Part shown: in pieces, positions 38,908 to 47,616 of the stretch
Position numbering within the stretch: the stretch's first letter is position 1
Layout: the number at the start of each line of letters is the position of its first letter
Assembly: GCF_002287175.1 (NCBI RefSeq)
Contig: NZ_LMVM01000038.1
Location: 124,001 to 188,000 of the forward strand
Origin: Methanobacterium bryantii
GTDB lineage: Archaea > Methanobacteriota > Methanobacteria > Methanobacteriales > Methanobacteriaceae
Direction of reading: 5' to 3'
Length of the DNA stretch: 64,000 nucleotides
Made by a program: the position numbers and the translations under genes
The notes under the pieces: model-generated
The model's database searches: none
Told to the model about the DNA's origin: nothing
The model's input: only the letters and a program-made list of their open reading frames with translations

Positions 38908-38924
38908 CTTTTTATACTTTTATA
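38908..38924 (-). promoter_or_regulatory. TATA promoter of the sucD transcript
   Basis: Minus-strand TATAAAAGTATAAAAAG holds two overlapping TATA boxes 60-75 bases before the TTG start. It argues against the longer reading frame being translated. Confidence 0.5.
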
Positions 38925-38933
38925 GGCTATCAT

Positions 38934-39303
38934 CCTCTTAGAGTATTAAATAAACGCCCATATCTATAATATATTATAAAAATTTACTGTGCTTGTGCCT
39001 GTAAATTTAAGTGGAATCTTCTTGAAAAAGTCAGTTTAATTTAAATAAATCATATTGCTCAAAAATAGACTTATTAAATACCTAAAAAATAAAATAAAAC
39101 TTTATTAGCCCAATTTTATCTTTTCAAAGAAAGTAAAATTTGTATGTATTCTACAAAATATCAAAATAAACCTTTTTATATGTAAATTCGTAACTTATTT
39201 TAAACAAAAATATGAAAAATAGATGAAAACTACTTAAAGTAGAGTAAGACTAATATGATATCTATAAATTCACATGAATATATAAAACGACCAGGTAGTA
39301 CCA
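38934..39303. other. Divergent intergenic region upstream of aroD
   Basis: This AT-rich stretch separates the sucD unit from aroD. A CCTTTTTATATG box at 39171-39182 and a second TATA-like string near 39259-39268 could serve aroD. No gene or hairpin is seen. Confidence 0.45.
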
Positions 39304-39975
39304 ATGTTTCAAAAAACAATGATTTGTGCCCCCATAATTGAAAAAAGTCCAGAACTTGCCCTTCAATCTGCAGAAAAAGCTATTGATCTAGGTGCAGATA
39401 TACTGGAACTTAGAATAGATGTACTTGAGGACCCAGATCCTGACAGGGTTCAACAGCTTATCCAAGATATGGACTACCCAACCATTGCAACAAACAGAGT
39501 ACAAAGTGAAGGCGGATTTTTTAAAGGATCTGAAGAGGAAAGAACCTCAATTCTAATAAATGCTGCAAAATATGCAGATATAATAGATATAGAACTGCAA
39601 ACAGATGAAGAAATGCGGGACGAAGTTGTAAAAGCAGCAAAATACACCATAATATCTTATCACGACTTCCAAAAGACCCCTTCATTTAAAGAACTTTTGG
39701 ATGTAGTTAAGGCAGAAAAAGAAATTGGAAACATAGCAAAATTTGCTGTAATGCCCAACGAATATAAAGACACTTTAACTGTTCTTAACGTGCTTTCGGA
39801 AGTTCCAAATACCATAGGAATTGCCATGGGCAATCTCGGCAAATATACGAGAATAGTGGCACCTATCTTTGGGTCTCCAATTACCTTTGCATCAATTGAT
39901 AAAGGATCAGCACCAGGACAGATTGATATTAATACTACTAAAGATATTTTAAGGAAATTGATGGTGATAGATTGA
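39304..39975 (+). CDS. aroD: 3-dehydroquinate dehydratase, type I
   Basis: 223 residues of the class I Schiff-base enzyme: ILELRIDVLEDPD, TNRVQSEGG, the catalytic His in IISYHDF and the Schiff-base Lys in IAKFAVMP. It makes 3-dehydroshikimate, the substrate of the aroE product. The stop overlaps the TTG start of the next gene (TTGA). Confidence 0.95.
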   Translation: MFQKTMICAPIIEKSPELALQSAEKAIDLGADILELRIDVLEDPDPDRVQQLIQDMDYPTIATNRVQSEGGFFKGSEEERTSILINAAKYADIIDIELQTDEEMRDEVVKAAKYTIISYHDFQKTPSFKELLDVVKAEKEIGNIAKFAVMPNEYKDTLTVLNVLSEVPNTIGIAMGNLGKYTRIVAPIFGSPITFASIDKGSAPGQIDINTTKDILRKLMVID

Positions 39976-40595
39976 AATTAAGGTCATGGTTTGTTATAGG
40001 AATAATTATATTAGGAGTTATGGCTACCTCAGCCTGTATTGCTCCTTCAAATAATATTGGAATAACTATTGATACAAATGGTACAAATGTAACCGTTAAA
40101 TCAACCACATTTTTAAGTAATCCACCATCACAGATGATGTCTGAGATGGAGCAACAGGCTTTAACAGACATAGAAAGCTCCAACAGTACAGTTGAAAGCG
40201 TGAAAAGTGATATGCAATCTGTAGCTAAAAAATATAACTATACAGTTAATGTTACCATAAATTCCCAGTTTGGGACTGATCAGCTCCCAATGCCTGCCCA
40301 GGTGAGCGGAACTTCAATGGTTCCAACTTTACAGGATGGACAGAGCATAATTGTTCTTAAAACAAAAGATTTTAAAGTTAACGATATTGTAGTAGCCGTC
40401 CATCCAGATTATGGTTTAATAGTAAAAAGAGTGGGCCAAATTAGTGGAAACCAGGTATACTTAATAAGTGACAATAAAAATATAGAAACCACCACAGTAA
40501 AACTGAGCAATGGAGCAGTTGAAACCATTACCAAAACTCCATATAAAGGATGGCTTCCAAAAAGTAACGTGATTGGAGTCGTAAAAGAATATTAA
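39972..40595 (+). CDS. Exported protein with an S24/S26 signal-peptidase-like domain
   Basis: 207 residues. An N-terminal hydrophobic segment (WFVIGIIILGVMATSAC) may be a signal anchor or lipoprotein signal ending at Cys. After an Asn/Thr-rich region, the C-terminal ~105 residues show VSGTSMVPTLQDGQSIIV with a candidate catalytic Ser and GLIVKRVGQI with the candidate Lys, followed by YLISDNKN. This is the LexA/signal peptidase fold. Start is TTG overlapping the aroD stop. Substrate unknown. Confidence 0.75.
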   Translation: MKLRSWFVIGIIILGVMATSACIAPSNNIGITIDTNGTNVTVKSTTFLSNPPSQMMSEMEQQALTDIESSNSTVESVKSDMQSVAKKYNYTVNVTINSQFGTDQLPMPAQVSGTSMVPTLQDGQSIIVLKTKDFKVNDIVVAVHPDYGLIVKRVGQISGNQVYLISDNKNIETTTVKLSNGAVETITKTPYKGWLPKSNVIGVVKEY

Positions 40596-40620
40596 ATGGA
40601 TTTCAAATCCATCTTTTTAT
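40596..40620 (+). terminator. Hairpin plus T-run after the peptidase-like gene
   Basis: ATGGATTT (40596-40603) pairs with AAATCCAT (40605-40612) and is followed by CTTTTTATTTTT. It begins at the stop codon of the aroD unit and looks like its transcription end. Confidence 0.6.
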
Positions 40621-40681
40621 TTTTCATCTGTAGGTTATTTTTAATTTAGCTTGAAACTGAATTTTTTATGAGGTTAATTAA

Positions 40682-40876
40682 ATGAATGGACAAAATAGAA
40701 GGGACATATCTCCAGGTATTGAAGTTTATATAGTTTTAAAAAAAGATCAACGTTCAGGGAAAAGGACTAAAGGCATAGTTAAAGATATACTCACAAATTC
40801 ATCATTTCATCCACATGGAATAAAGGTGAGACTGCAGGACAGTCAGGTTGGAAGAGTACAGGAAATTATCAAATAA
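40682..40876 (+). CDS. YwbE family protein
   Basis: 64 residues matching the small YwbE (DUF2196) family found in bacteria and archaea: NRRDISPGIEV, LKKDQRSGKRTKGIVKDILTNS and HPHGIKVRLQDSQVGRVQEI. The function is unknown; the short beta-rich sequence suggests a nucleic-acid-binding fold. GAGGTTAA precedes the ATG. Confidence 0.88.
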   Translation: MNGQNRRDISPGIEVYIVLKKDQRSGKRTKGIVKDILTNSSFHPHGIKVRLQDSQVGRVQEIIK

Positions 40877-40890
40877 TATTTAAATCAAAA

Positions 40891-41877
40891 TTAATTTTTA
40901 AACCCACTTAACAGCTCATTCATATCTCCTACAAACTCTAAACCTGCATTTTTACCAGTTCCAGAGAATAAAATATCTTTTTTACCCTCTTTAATATAAA
41001 AATTAACATTAATCTTAGAATTTAAAGACTCGTTTACCCTTGATGTCATTTCGCCAAGGGATGGTGCTGGAAGATCAACTCCTTCCGTTCTTTTAGCGTT
41101 TATTTCCAATATTTCTTCTTTATTTTCCAGTTTAATTTCAATTATATCATCATTAACTATTAATTTACAAATTTTAGTCCCGTTATATTTTGTAAACCTG
41201 TGAATTTTACCATTATACAGTAATCCAAATATGTATCCTGTAAAATAATTTCTAAGCCATGGAATTTTAGCTACAGAACCAAATAAAGATATTCCATCAT
41301 TTTCAAAGTGATTTGTCTGCATCCATATCCATGAAGAAGGCATAGAAGTTCCCCAATCTTTTTCAAGGTACCCTTTACCTCCATTAAAAGATATTCTATT
41401 ATCATTTATATTTACATATCCTTGAATACAATGATCAAAACTTAAAACTCCATGATAACACTCCATTTTAGGTACAAATGCATACCAACCCATAACTCCT
41501 GGAGATAATAATCTAACCGGCCATGGAATTATATTACTAAAATTAAGGTCTGCCTTGATTTTATTTTCTCCATCATCAATATCCAGATGAATATTTTTAA
41601 GGCTGAAAGTGCTTTTATGGATTTTTATTTCAAATTTTGATTTACCTGCCCAGAACTCACTTGTTTTATAAGTAAAATAGTACATTTTATGGTTTTTTGC
41701 ATCTAAAAACATTATAAAAGCATGGGATTTTTTAGGATCCCTTGAAAGGGAAATTCCGGGTATTATTGAATATGCAGTTTTCTCTTCTTTATCTATTGAC
41801 TTGAAATACCATCCTTCAAAATAATCCCTTTTTTTACCTCTTCCCTGAAATATTTCAGGTTTCCATAGATTGGCCAT
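40891..41877 (-). CDS. Tocopherol cyclase-like (lipocalin-type) protein
   Basis: 328 residues resembling the tocopherol cyclase family: GRGKKRDYFEGWYFKSID, HAFIMFLD, FVPKMECYHGVLSF, and GKGYLEKDWGTSMPSSWIWMQTNHF. No signal peptide is seen. Methanogens are not known to make tocopherol, so the substrate is probably another prenyl lipid or the role is different. Single gene, convergent with ywbE. Confidence 0.8.
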   Translation of the reverse strand: MANLWKPEIFQGRGKKRDYFEGWYFKSIDKEEKTAYSIIPGISLSRDPKKSHAFIMFLDAKNHKMYYFTYKTSEFWAGKSKFEIKIHKSTFSLKNIHLDIDDGENKIKADLNFSNIIPWPVRLLSPGVMGWYAFVPKMECYHGVLSFDHCIQGYVNINDNRISFNGGKGYLEKDWGTSMPSSWIWMQTNHFENDGISLFGSVAKIPWLRNYFTGYIFGLLYNGKIHRFTKYNGTKICKLIVNDDIIEIKLENKEEILEINAKRTEGVDLPAPSLGEMTSRVNESLNSKINVNFYIKEGKKDILFSGTGKNAGLEFVGDMNELLSGFKN

Positions 41878-41906
41878 ATAACACCACTTAAAAAGTAAAA
41901 AATAAT

Positions 41907-42869
41907 TTAACTTAATTCTGATAATCTCTTAATCCTTTTTACCATGTTTGGATGTGTTGAAAATATTTCCATTATTTTATCAGCTGTTTTTACCCTTGTT
42001 TTGGTGTATTTAATCTGTGCAAGTTCACTTTCACTTATGGTACCATCTTTGTCCAGGTCCATTGACCTGAGGTCATCTATCTCATTCCTTGCATCTGAAA
42101 TATCATTTGCAAAAAATGCCTTTACACCTTCCACCTGTTTCAAGTCCTCTTTGCTGATCATTGCAGATCCATAAACTAACTTGTAAAGAGCACTTGCAAG
42201 GTAATTTGGCTGGTTTCCCAGTTCAACACTTCCTGCATCAGCATAATACTCTCGAACACGAGATACAAATAATACTATGAGATTTCCAAGGAAATACGCA
42301 ATTAAAGCCCCAATTCCAATTATTGCAGTTCCATTGTCCCTACCTCCATCTGAAAATAATGTGCTGATGTATATCCAGTAACAGATAAGGGGCACGACAC
42401 TAATTAGAGTCATGACCACCATATCCCTGTGATTTATATGGGACATTTCATGGCCTAAAACTGCTTTTAATTCATTTTCATTTAATAAGTTGAGGATTCC
42501 ACTTGTAACACATATACGGCCGTCTTTTTTGCTTTTTCCAAATGCAAATGCGTTTGGTATACTGGTTTGGGAAATTCCAATTCGAGGTTTAGGAATATTT
42601 GCCCTAACTGCTAAATCTCCTACCATTTGATGAAGTTTCGGGGCTTCGGCTTCTGATAAATATTTTACACCCATGGTAATCTCTACCATCTTTGGACCGA
42701 TCATGTACTGGATAAATGTCCAGATTAATACAAAAATTCCAAAGGTTAAAGGCCCCCCATATCCAAAGTAAGTGCCTATTAAAGCTATTATCACATAAAC
42801 CAAGGCAAAAAGCAGTGCTGTTGCAATGATTAATCTAAGATTCAATTTCCATGTACGTGGGACTTTCAT
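41907..42869 (-). CDS. htpX: HtpX-like M48 zinc metalloprotease with an EF-hand loop
   Basis: 320 residues, membrane protease. Two N-terminal helices, the zinc motif VLGHEMSHINH, two more hydrophobic segments, and the Glu ligand in YYADAGSVEL. Unusual: between the active-site domain and the C-terminal STHPNMVKRIKRL lies DLDKDGTISESE (42024-42059), a canonical 12-residue EF-hand loop with acidic positions 1, 3, 5 and 12 and Gly 6. The ATG at 42869 with GGGTG upstream is preferred to a TTG at 42890. Confidence 0.9.
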   Translation of the reverse strand: MKVPRTWKLNLRLIIATALLFALVYVIIALIGTYFGYGGPLTFGIFVLIWTFIQYMIGPKMVEITMGVKYLSEAEAPKLHQMVGDLAVRANIPKPRIGISQTSIPNAFAFGKSKKDGRICVTSGILNLLNENELKAVLGHEMSHINHRDMVVMTLISVVPLICYWIYISTLFSDGGRDNGTAIIGIGALIAYFLGNLIVLFVSRVREYYADAGSVELGNQPNYLASALYKLVYGSAMISKEDLKQVEGVKAFFANDISDARNEIDDLRSMDLDKDGTISESELAQIKYTKTRVKTADKIMEIFSTHPNMVKRIKRLSELS

Positions 42870-43020
42870 TTTTAAACACCCGATGTTCAATCTTAATAAT
42901 AATTAATTTAAATTTAATTACTGCAGGATATAAATAATTTTGTAATTGATATAACTACACTCCAAATTTAATATTTAACATCAATTAAAGATAAAAAAAT
43001 GATAAAAACAGCGAAGTGAA

Positions 43021-44019
43021 ATGGTGCGAAATTTTAAAAAATTTCAATATTCTGTAGTTGCTGGTTTAATTTTAATAATCAGTTATATTGCTATTTCAGT
43101 AATCTTAAATGATAATCCTTATCTTCAACAAACTGTATCTGATCTATTATCTATTCTAATAAATTTCACGGCAGCATTCTGTTTAGTTTATGCTTCTTAT
43201 AAATCAAGAATATATGGAAAGCAAATTACGTATGCATGGCTGCTGCTTGCACTGGCACAGTTTCTTTACGCTGTAGGAGACATAATATGGACATTTATTG
43301 AGTTATTTTTACATACAGCCCCTTTTCCATCCCTAGCTGATGATTTATATCTCTTATATTATGTATTATTTGCAACAGGGCTCATACTACTTTCAAGGCC
43401 CCTCATATCTACCGAAAAGATATACAAAACCATTCTTGATATTGGAATCATTTTAACATCAGCAGTATTGATTTTCTGGACAACTCTGGCTTTACCAATT
43501 ACAGCAAACAGCTTTTTACCATTATCTTTAACTTTGTACTACATAATTCGAGATTTTGTCCTTTTCTTCCTGGTACTCAACCTAACATTAAGGCAACCAA
43601 CTGAAAAAATGAGAGATCCATTCCTGTTACTTCTTGGAGGAATTTCAGCATATATCATTACAGATACAGTTTTTAGCTATTTCTTTTTAAATGGAATTTA
43701 TGTTTCAGGTAGTTTAGTTGATATTGGCTGGATAATTGCATTTATTTTAATTGGACATGCAGGAATAGTACAGGGAAATAACGTAAACAAAATTGAAATT
43801 ATGGACAATAAACGTCCCAAACACGTCATATCTTCATTCATACCACTATTATGGGTAAGTACGGCATTATTTATGCTGATTTGGGGATACTATAATTTAC
43901 CTCCTTCCAATTTTGCAAATGTTCAATTAAGATTTGTAATTTTTATTATTCTTGTTTTAATTAGATATTTAATGTCTATTTTAGAAAAAAAAGGATTATT
44001 TAATACTTTAAAACGATAA
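43021..44019 (+). CDS. Polytopic membrane protein, sensor-like
   Basis: 332 residues with nine or ten hydrophobic segments and almost no soluble part, ending in a short basic tail. Features include LALAQFLYAVGDIIWTFIE and SLADDLYLLYYVLFATGLI, which resemble the N-terminal membrane modules of archaeal signalling proteins, here without any output domain. I cannot name a family with confidence. The 3' end overlaps the convergent gene by 20 bases. Confidence 0.7.
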   Translation: MVRNFKKFQYSVVAGLILIISYIAISVILNDNPYLQQTVSDLLSILINFTAAFCLVYASYKSRIYGKQITYAWLLLALAQFLYAVGDIIWTFIELFLHTAPFPSLADDLYLLYYVLFATGLILLSRPLISTEKIYKTILDIGIILTSAVLIFWTTLALPITANSFLPLSLTLYYIIRDFVLFFLVLNLTLRQPTEKMRDPFLLLLGGISAYIITDTVFSYFFLNGIYVSGSLVDIGWIIAFILIGHAGIVQGNNVNKIEIMDNKRPKHVISSFIPLLWVSTALFMLIWGYYNLPPSNFANVQLRFVIFIILVLIRYLMSILEKKGLFNTLKR

Positions 44020-44338
44020 TCAAAGCAATTATAAAATAAATAATTACTCCAATGCCAATAGAGATCCAAAAACCATATTTTGGAAGCAAATAAAGGATAC
44101 AAATTAAATATAAGATCCATACAGGAGTAAGAATAAGGAGTCCCATTATATATGAAGATACTGCATCCAAACCAGCTGCATAATATATTGTAAACAAAGT
44201 AAAAGCCGTTACAAATGGAAACATTGCAAAAAATGCCGCCAGTAAACCCTGTTTTTCACTTCCAAAGTAAGTGGCAATTGTGACAATTGATCCTCCCAAA
44301 ATAAAATAGACAGCATATTTTATAATTTCCCCAATCAT
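44000..44338 (-). CDS. Small membrane protein, DUF3147/GlpM-like
   Basis: 112 residues with four membrane helices. The N-terminal GEIIKYAVYFILGGSIVTIATYFGSEKQGLLAAFFAMFP-type pattern resembles DUF3147 proteins. The function is unknown. Read from ATG 44338 to a stop inside the 3' end of the opposite gene. Confidence 0.65.
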   Translation of the reverse strand: MIGEIIKYAVYFILGGSIVTIATYFGSEKQGLLAAFFAMFPFVTAFTLFTIYYAAGLDAVSSYIMGLLILTPVWILYLICILYLLPKYGFWISIGIGVIIYFIIALIIVLKY

Positions 44339-44474
44339 AAACTGACCTAAAAGTTTTATCTTTAATTTTATATGATTGAAGTATTAATTAAACATAGTTA
44401 CATCTTATTAATTTATCTTGAAAATATCCCCCAGATTATGTTTCAAAATACTCTGCTAAAAGAGAAATAACTCA

Positions 44475-45084
44475 TTAAATTTGACTTCTGGCCTTATACT
44501 TGTATACAAGATAAATTATTCCAGTTATAACTCATATTACAACAATTACATCCAGTATATGAAAATAACTTTTAATTGCATCCCAATTCAGGCCAAACAT
44601 AGCTCCCATATAACCAAGTGCAAAAGCCCAATGTAATGAACCAGCAAAAGTATAAATTGAGAATTTTTTAATGCCCATTTCAGCTATTCCTGCAGGTAAA
44701 GAGATAAATGTATATATACCTGGCAAAAATCTGCTTATAAATACCTCCTCAGGACCATATTTTTCAAACCAGTGATCAGCTCGGCCAAGTGATTTGCGAC
44801 TTATAAAAATATACTTACCCTATTTCTCCAGTAAAGGCCTTCCACCTTTTAAACATATAAAATATGCAATTATGGATCCAGCTAAATTACCTAAAACACC
44901 TACAATAGTTATTCCCCACAGGCCATACACCTAAATACTCCAAACCCTGCAAAAGGCATTATAATTTCACCTGGAATGGGAATGCATATATTTTCAAGGG
45001 TAATTGCTGCAAATACACCACCATATCCAAATAATGTATAAAATCAATGGTTGTTTGACTGACAAATTCAACCATATCAATCAT
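44475..45084 (-). pseudogene. DedA-family membrane protein, broken
   Basis: Fragments in several frames join to a DedA protein: MIDMVEFVSQTTIDFIHYL, then TLENICIPIPGEIIMPFAGF, TIVGVLGNLAGSIIAYF, KGGRPLLEK, then the conserved WFEKYGPEEVFISRFLPGI and SLPAGIAEMGIKKF. Lesions: at least two shifts in the first third, a TAG after LLEK near 44820, and a TGA near 44530. DedA proteins recycle polyprenyl-phosphate carriers. The intact DUF368 gene next door has the same inferred role. Confidence 0.85.
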
Positions 45085-45226
45085 AAGTTTAAAGAGTTGT
45101 TTGATTTGACATATAAAAATAGTTACGTCTTTTAAAAAGACAATAATATTATATAAAATAGATCACTATTATTCTATAAAATATTCCAAATCTTATTTTA
45201 AGAATATAAAATCATTAGGTGTAAAA

Positions 45227-46114
45227 ATGAAACTTATTAAACTCAATATTGAAACTTTTCTTATATTTCTACGAGGACTGTTCATGGGGTCCGCAGATAT
45301 AATCCCCGGTGTTTCAGGGGGGACAATTGCATTAATTACAGGTATTTATGAAAGATTGGTACACGCAATAAGCCGTATTAATTTTAAATTTGTATTATAT
45401 CTATTTAAAGGAGATTTTAAAAGATTTAAGCAAAGTTTAGTCGAAGAAATAGATTTTGCATTATTTATTCCGCTACTTTTAGGTATTGGTATAGCAGTTC
45501 TTACAATGTCAAAGGTCATATCATTCCTTTTAGTTACTTATCCCGCAGCTACATTTGCATTTTTCTTTGGGTTAATACTCGCATCTGCAATTTTTGTTTA
45601 TAAACATGTGGATGAACTTAATCTAAAAAATATAGTCTTTTTAATTATTGGTTTTGTTTTTGCAATTATTTTTGTGGGATTAAATCCAATTCAAGCCAAT
45701 CACTCACTGCCTATCATTTTTATCTCAGGCGCTATAGCTATATGTGCAATGATATTGCCCGGGATATCTGGTGCATTCATGCTTCTCCTCTTAAACCAGT
45801 ATGAATACATGATAAATGTCCTAAATCATATGCAGTTCGTTGAAATAATTACCTTTTGTCTTGGGGCCCTAATCGGAATTCTCTCATTCTCAAGGTTTTT
45901 AAATTACCTGTTAACCAATCATAAGTCAGTTACCATGGCATTTCTGGTTGGTTTAATGATCGGTACCCTCAGACTTCCTTATGAAAAAATAGCATTTAGT
46001 ACCGAGTCCCCTATTGTTATCGTGGTGGTTGCAGTTATTGGCTTTATTTTAGTGTTATTGTTAGAGAGACAATTTGAACAAAAACCTCTTCCAGGTGCAA
46101 CTAAACATAAATAA
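45227..46114 (+). CDS. DUF368 family membrane protein (PopT-like polyprenyl-phosphate translocase)
   Basis: 295 residues with about eight helices and two family motifs in inverted repeats: GSADIIPGVSGGTIAL near the N-terminus and MILPGISGAFMLLLLNQY in the second half. Bacterial DUF368 (PopT) and DedA (UptA) proteins return undecaprenyl phosphate across the membrane; in an archaeon the carrier would be dolichyl-type. It diverges from a dead dedA gene. GGTGTAAAA lies before the ATG. Confidence 0.9.
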   Translation: MKLIKLNIETFLIFLRGLFMGSADIIPGVSGGTIALITGIYERLVHAISRINFKFVLYLFKGDFKRFKQSLVEEIDFALFIPLLLGIGIAVLTMSKVISFLLVTYPAATFAFFFGLILASAIFVYKHVDELNLKNIVFLIIGFVFAIIFVGLNPIQANHSLPIIFISGAIAICAMILPGISGAFMLLLLNQYEYMINVLNHMQFVEIITFCLGALIGILSFSRFLNYLLTNHKSVTMAFLVGLMIGTLRLPYEKIAFSTESPIVIVVVAVIGFILVLLLERQFEQKPLPGATKHK

Positions 46115-46129
46115 ACGTTAATTTTTTTT

Positions 46130-46540
46130 ATGCTCGAAAATTTAAAGATTTTTGATGATTTCGCAAACAACCAAAAACGCGGTCAAAATCTAGGATTTTG
46201 ACGTGTGCGAAATTTTCAATTTTCATGGTTGCGGAACTCTCGAAATTCGTAGAATTTCGGAGCACAAAAACCAGAGGTTTTTGTGGCCGAGGAAATAAAT
46301 TTCCTCCGGCATGTAAAAATCTGCGATTTTTACGGTTGCGAATTGAAAATTCGCAAACATAGAAAAATGCATGGCATGCAAACACTGCCAAAATTCAATG
46401 AATTTTGGCGCATGTAAAAAATCGTAGATTTTGTAAACATTTTTCTCCTGCTATGTTCCGCAAACATAGAAAAATGCTGTGCATTTTTCTCCTGCTTTAT
46501 TCTGAAACACAGAAAAGTGCTTCTCATTTTTTAAGCAAAC
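46130..46540. repeat. Dense array of three-base-loop hairpins
   Basis: About ten back-to-back inverted repeats fill the space between DUF368 and the FwdC-like gene. Exact ones include GTCAAAATC-TAG-GATTTTGAC (46182-46202), CGAAATTC-GTA-GAATTTCG (46241-46259), CACAAAAACC-AGA-GGTTTTTGTG (46263-46285), GTAAAAATC-TGC-GATTTTTAC (46313-46333) and GCCAAAATTC-AAT-GAATTTTGGC (46387-46409). Arms differ in sequence between hairpins, but the layout is constant. A string like ACATAGAAAAATGC also recurs directly. Short ORFs here are by-products. Confidence 0.85.
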
Positions 46541-46551
46541 ATTTGAGGGAT

Positions 46552-47475
46552 TTATTCAAATTTTTTAAATTCCCTCGGATCAAATCCATATTTTAAAAGA
46601 GTGTTGTTATCTGCACTGCTAAGATTTTTCTCTTTAACTGGAGGTATCGGGCTTCCAGTTTTTGCAAACACCACGCCGCTCTTTTTATTTGCAGCTAAAA
46701 ATTTTCCTGCATTTCCATTTACAATTATAGACCCTTTAATCATATCTATAGCTGTAAAATCATCACAGTTACCATTTATAATTACAGTTCCTCCATTTAA
46801 GAGAGCTGCAGTGTTTTTTCCAGTATTTCCATTGATCCTTACAGTACCTTTTCTCATTAATATCCCCGTGCTCAAATCAACGTTTCCATTTACAATTATC
46901 TCTTTATCCCCATCTAACCTTGAGCCTACAGTATCTCTGATCATTCCATCATCTATTATAATCCTTCTACCCTCTAACTGGTTTCCCTCAAGTTTATCTC
47001 CTTCCAAGCCGTTCATCATGATATCTGTAATGGATTTAAATTTTTTATATCCTTTTATATCGGATTTAACTTTAACCAGGTTACCAATGGGTTCCTTTAC
47101 ATTGCCTTTTACATAGATACTACCTTTAACCATGCTTATTCCCATTCGAGTATCAACATCACCATCTACTATTATGTCTCCAACATCGATTTCTTTACCG
47201 GTTCCTCCAAAGAATTTTAAATCTGTGCCCATGCTGGAACCTAATCTATGACCTGCATTTCCATTTATTTTAATATCGCCACCATTTTTAAGATGGTCAA
47301 CCATATCTCCAAATGTAATGTCAGTATCTGCAATTTTCCACTCCGGAGCCAGTTTTTCCCCTTTATGCTGCCAGTAAAAGTTGTATGTAAAATCACCAAG
47401 ACAGTCCACGGGTTCTGAAATATTTATTTCCAGAATGTCCCTTTTTTTCTCCTTTTTCCTACCAAAAAGATTCAT
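46552..47475 (-). CDS. FwdC-like protein (formylmethanofuran dehydrogenase subunit C-related)
   Basis: 307 residues with the GXGXG beta-helix repeat pattern of FwdC and the glutamate synthase C-terminal domain: KINGNAGHRLGSSMG, IVDGDVDTRMGISMVKGSI, VNGNVDLSTGILMRKGTVRINGN and so on at ~19-residue steps. It lacks other Fwd subunits nearby. It is probably a paralogue with an unknown task rather than the methanogenesis enzyme. It reads towards the hairpin array. Confidence 0.85.
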   Translation of the reverse strand: MNLFGRKKEKKRDILEINISEPVDCLGDFTYNFYWQHKGEKLAPEWKIADTDITFGDMVDHLKNGGDIKINGNAGHRLGSSMGTDLKFFGGTGKEIDVGDIIVDGDVDTRMGISMVKGSIYVKGNVKEPIGNLVKVKSDIKGYKKFKSITDIMMNGLEGDKLEGNQLEGRRIIIDDGMIRDTVGSRLDGDKEIIVNGNVDLSTGILMRKGTVRINGNTGKNTAALLNGGTVIINGNCDDFTAIDMIKGSIIVNGNAGKFLAANKKSGVVFAKTGSPIPPVKEKNLSSADNNTLLKYGFDPREFKKFE

Positions 47476-47616
47476 GATATTCCCCTGAATAATTTTCTTT
47501 TTGAGTATTTAAAAAATTTTTTGTTTTATGCCCAAATTTAAAGTCCTGAAAAAAAATATAATTACAATATTTAATATAACTCAAAATCAATAATACCCTT
47601 TAAAAAGGAGAAAACA

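Noticed and set aside
46130..46540. CRISPR array
   Set aside because: Units are inverted repeats with different arm sequences and no constant direct repeat or even spacer length, and no cas gene is near.
46128..46596. Several short open frames as genes
   Set aside because: They fall inside the hairpin array on both strands, lack ribosome sites and have no coding character.
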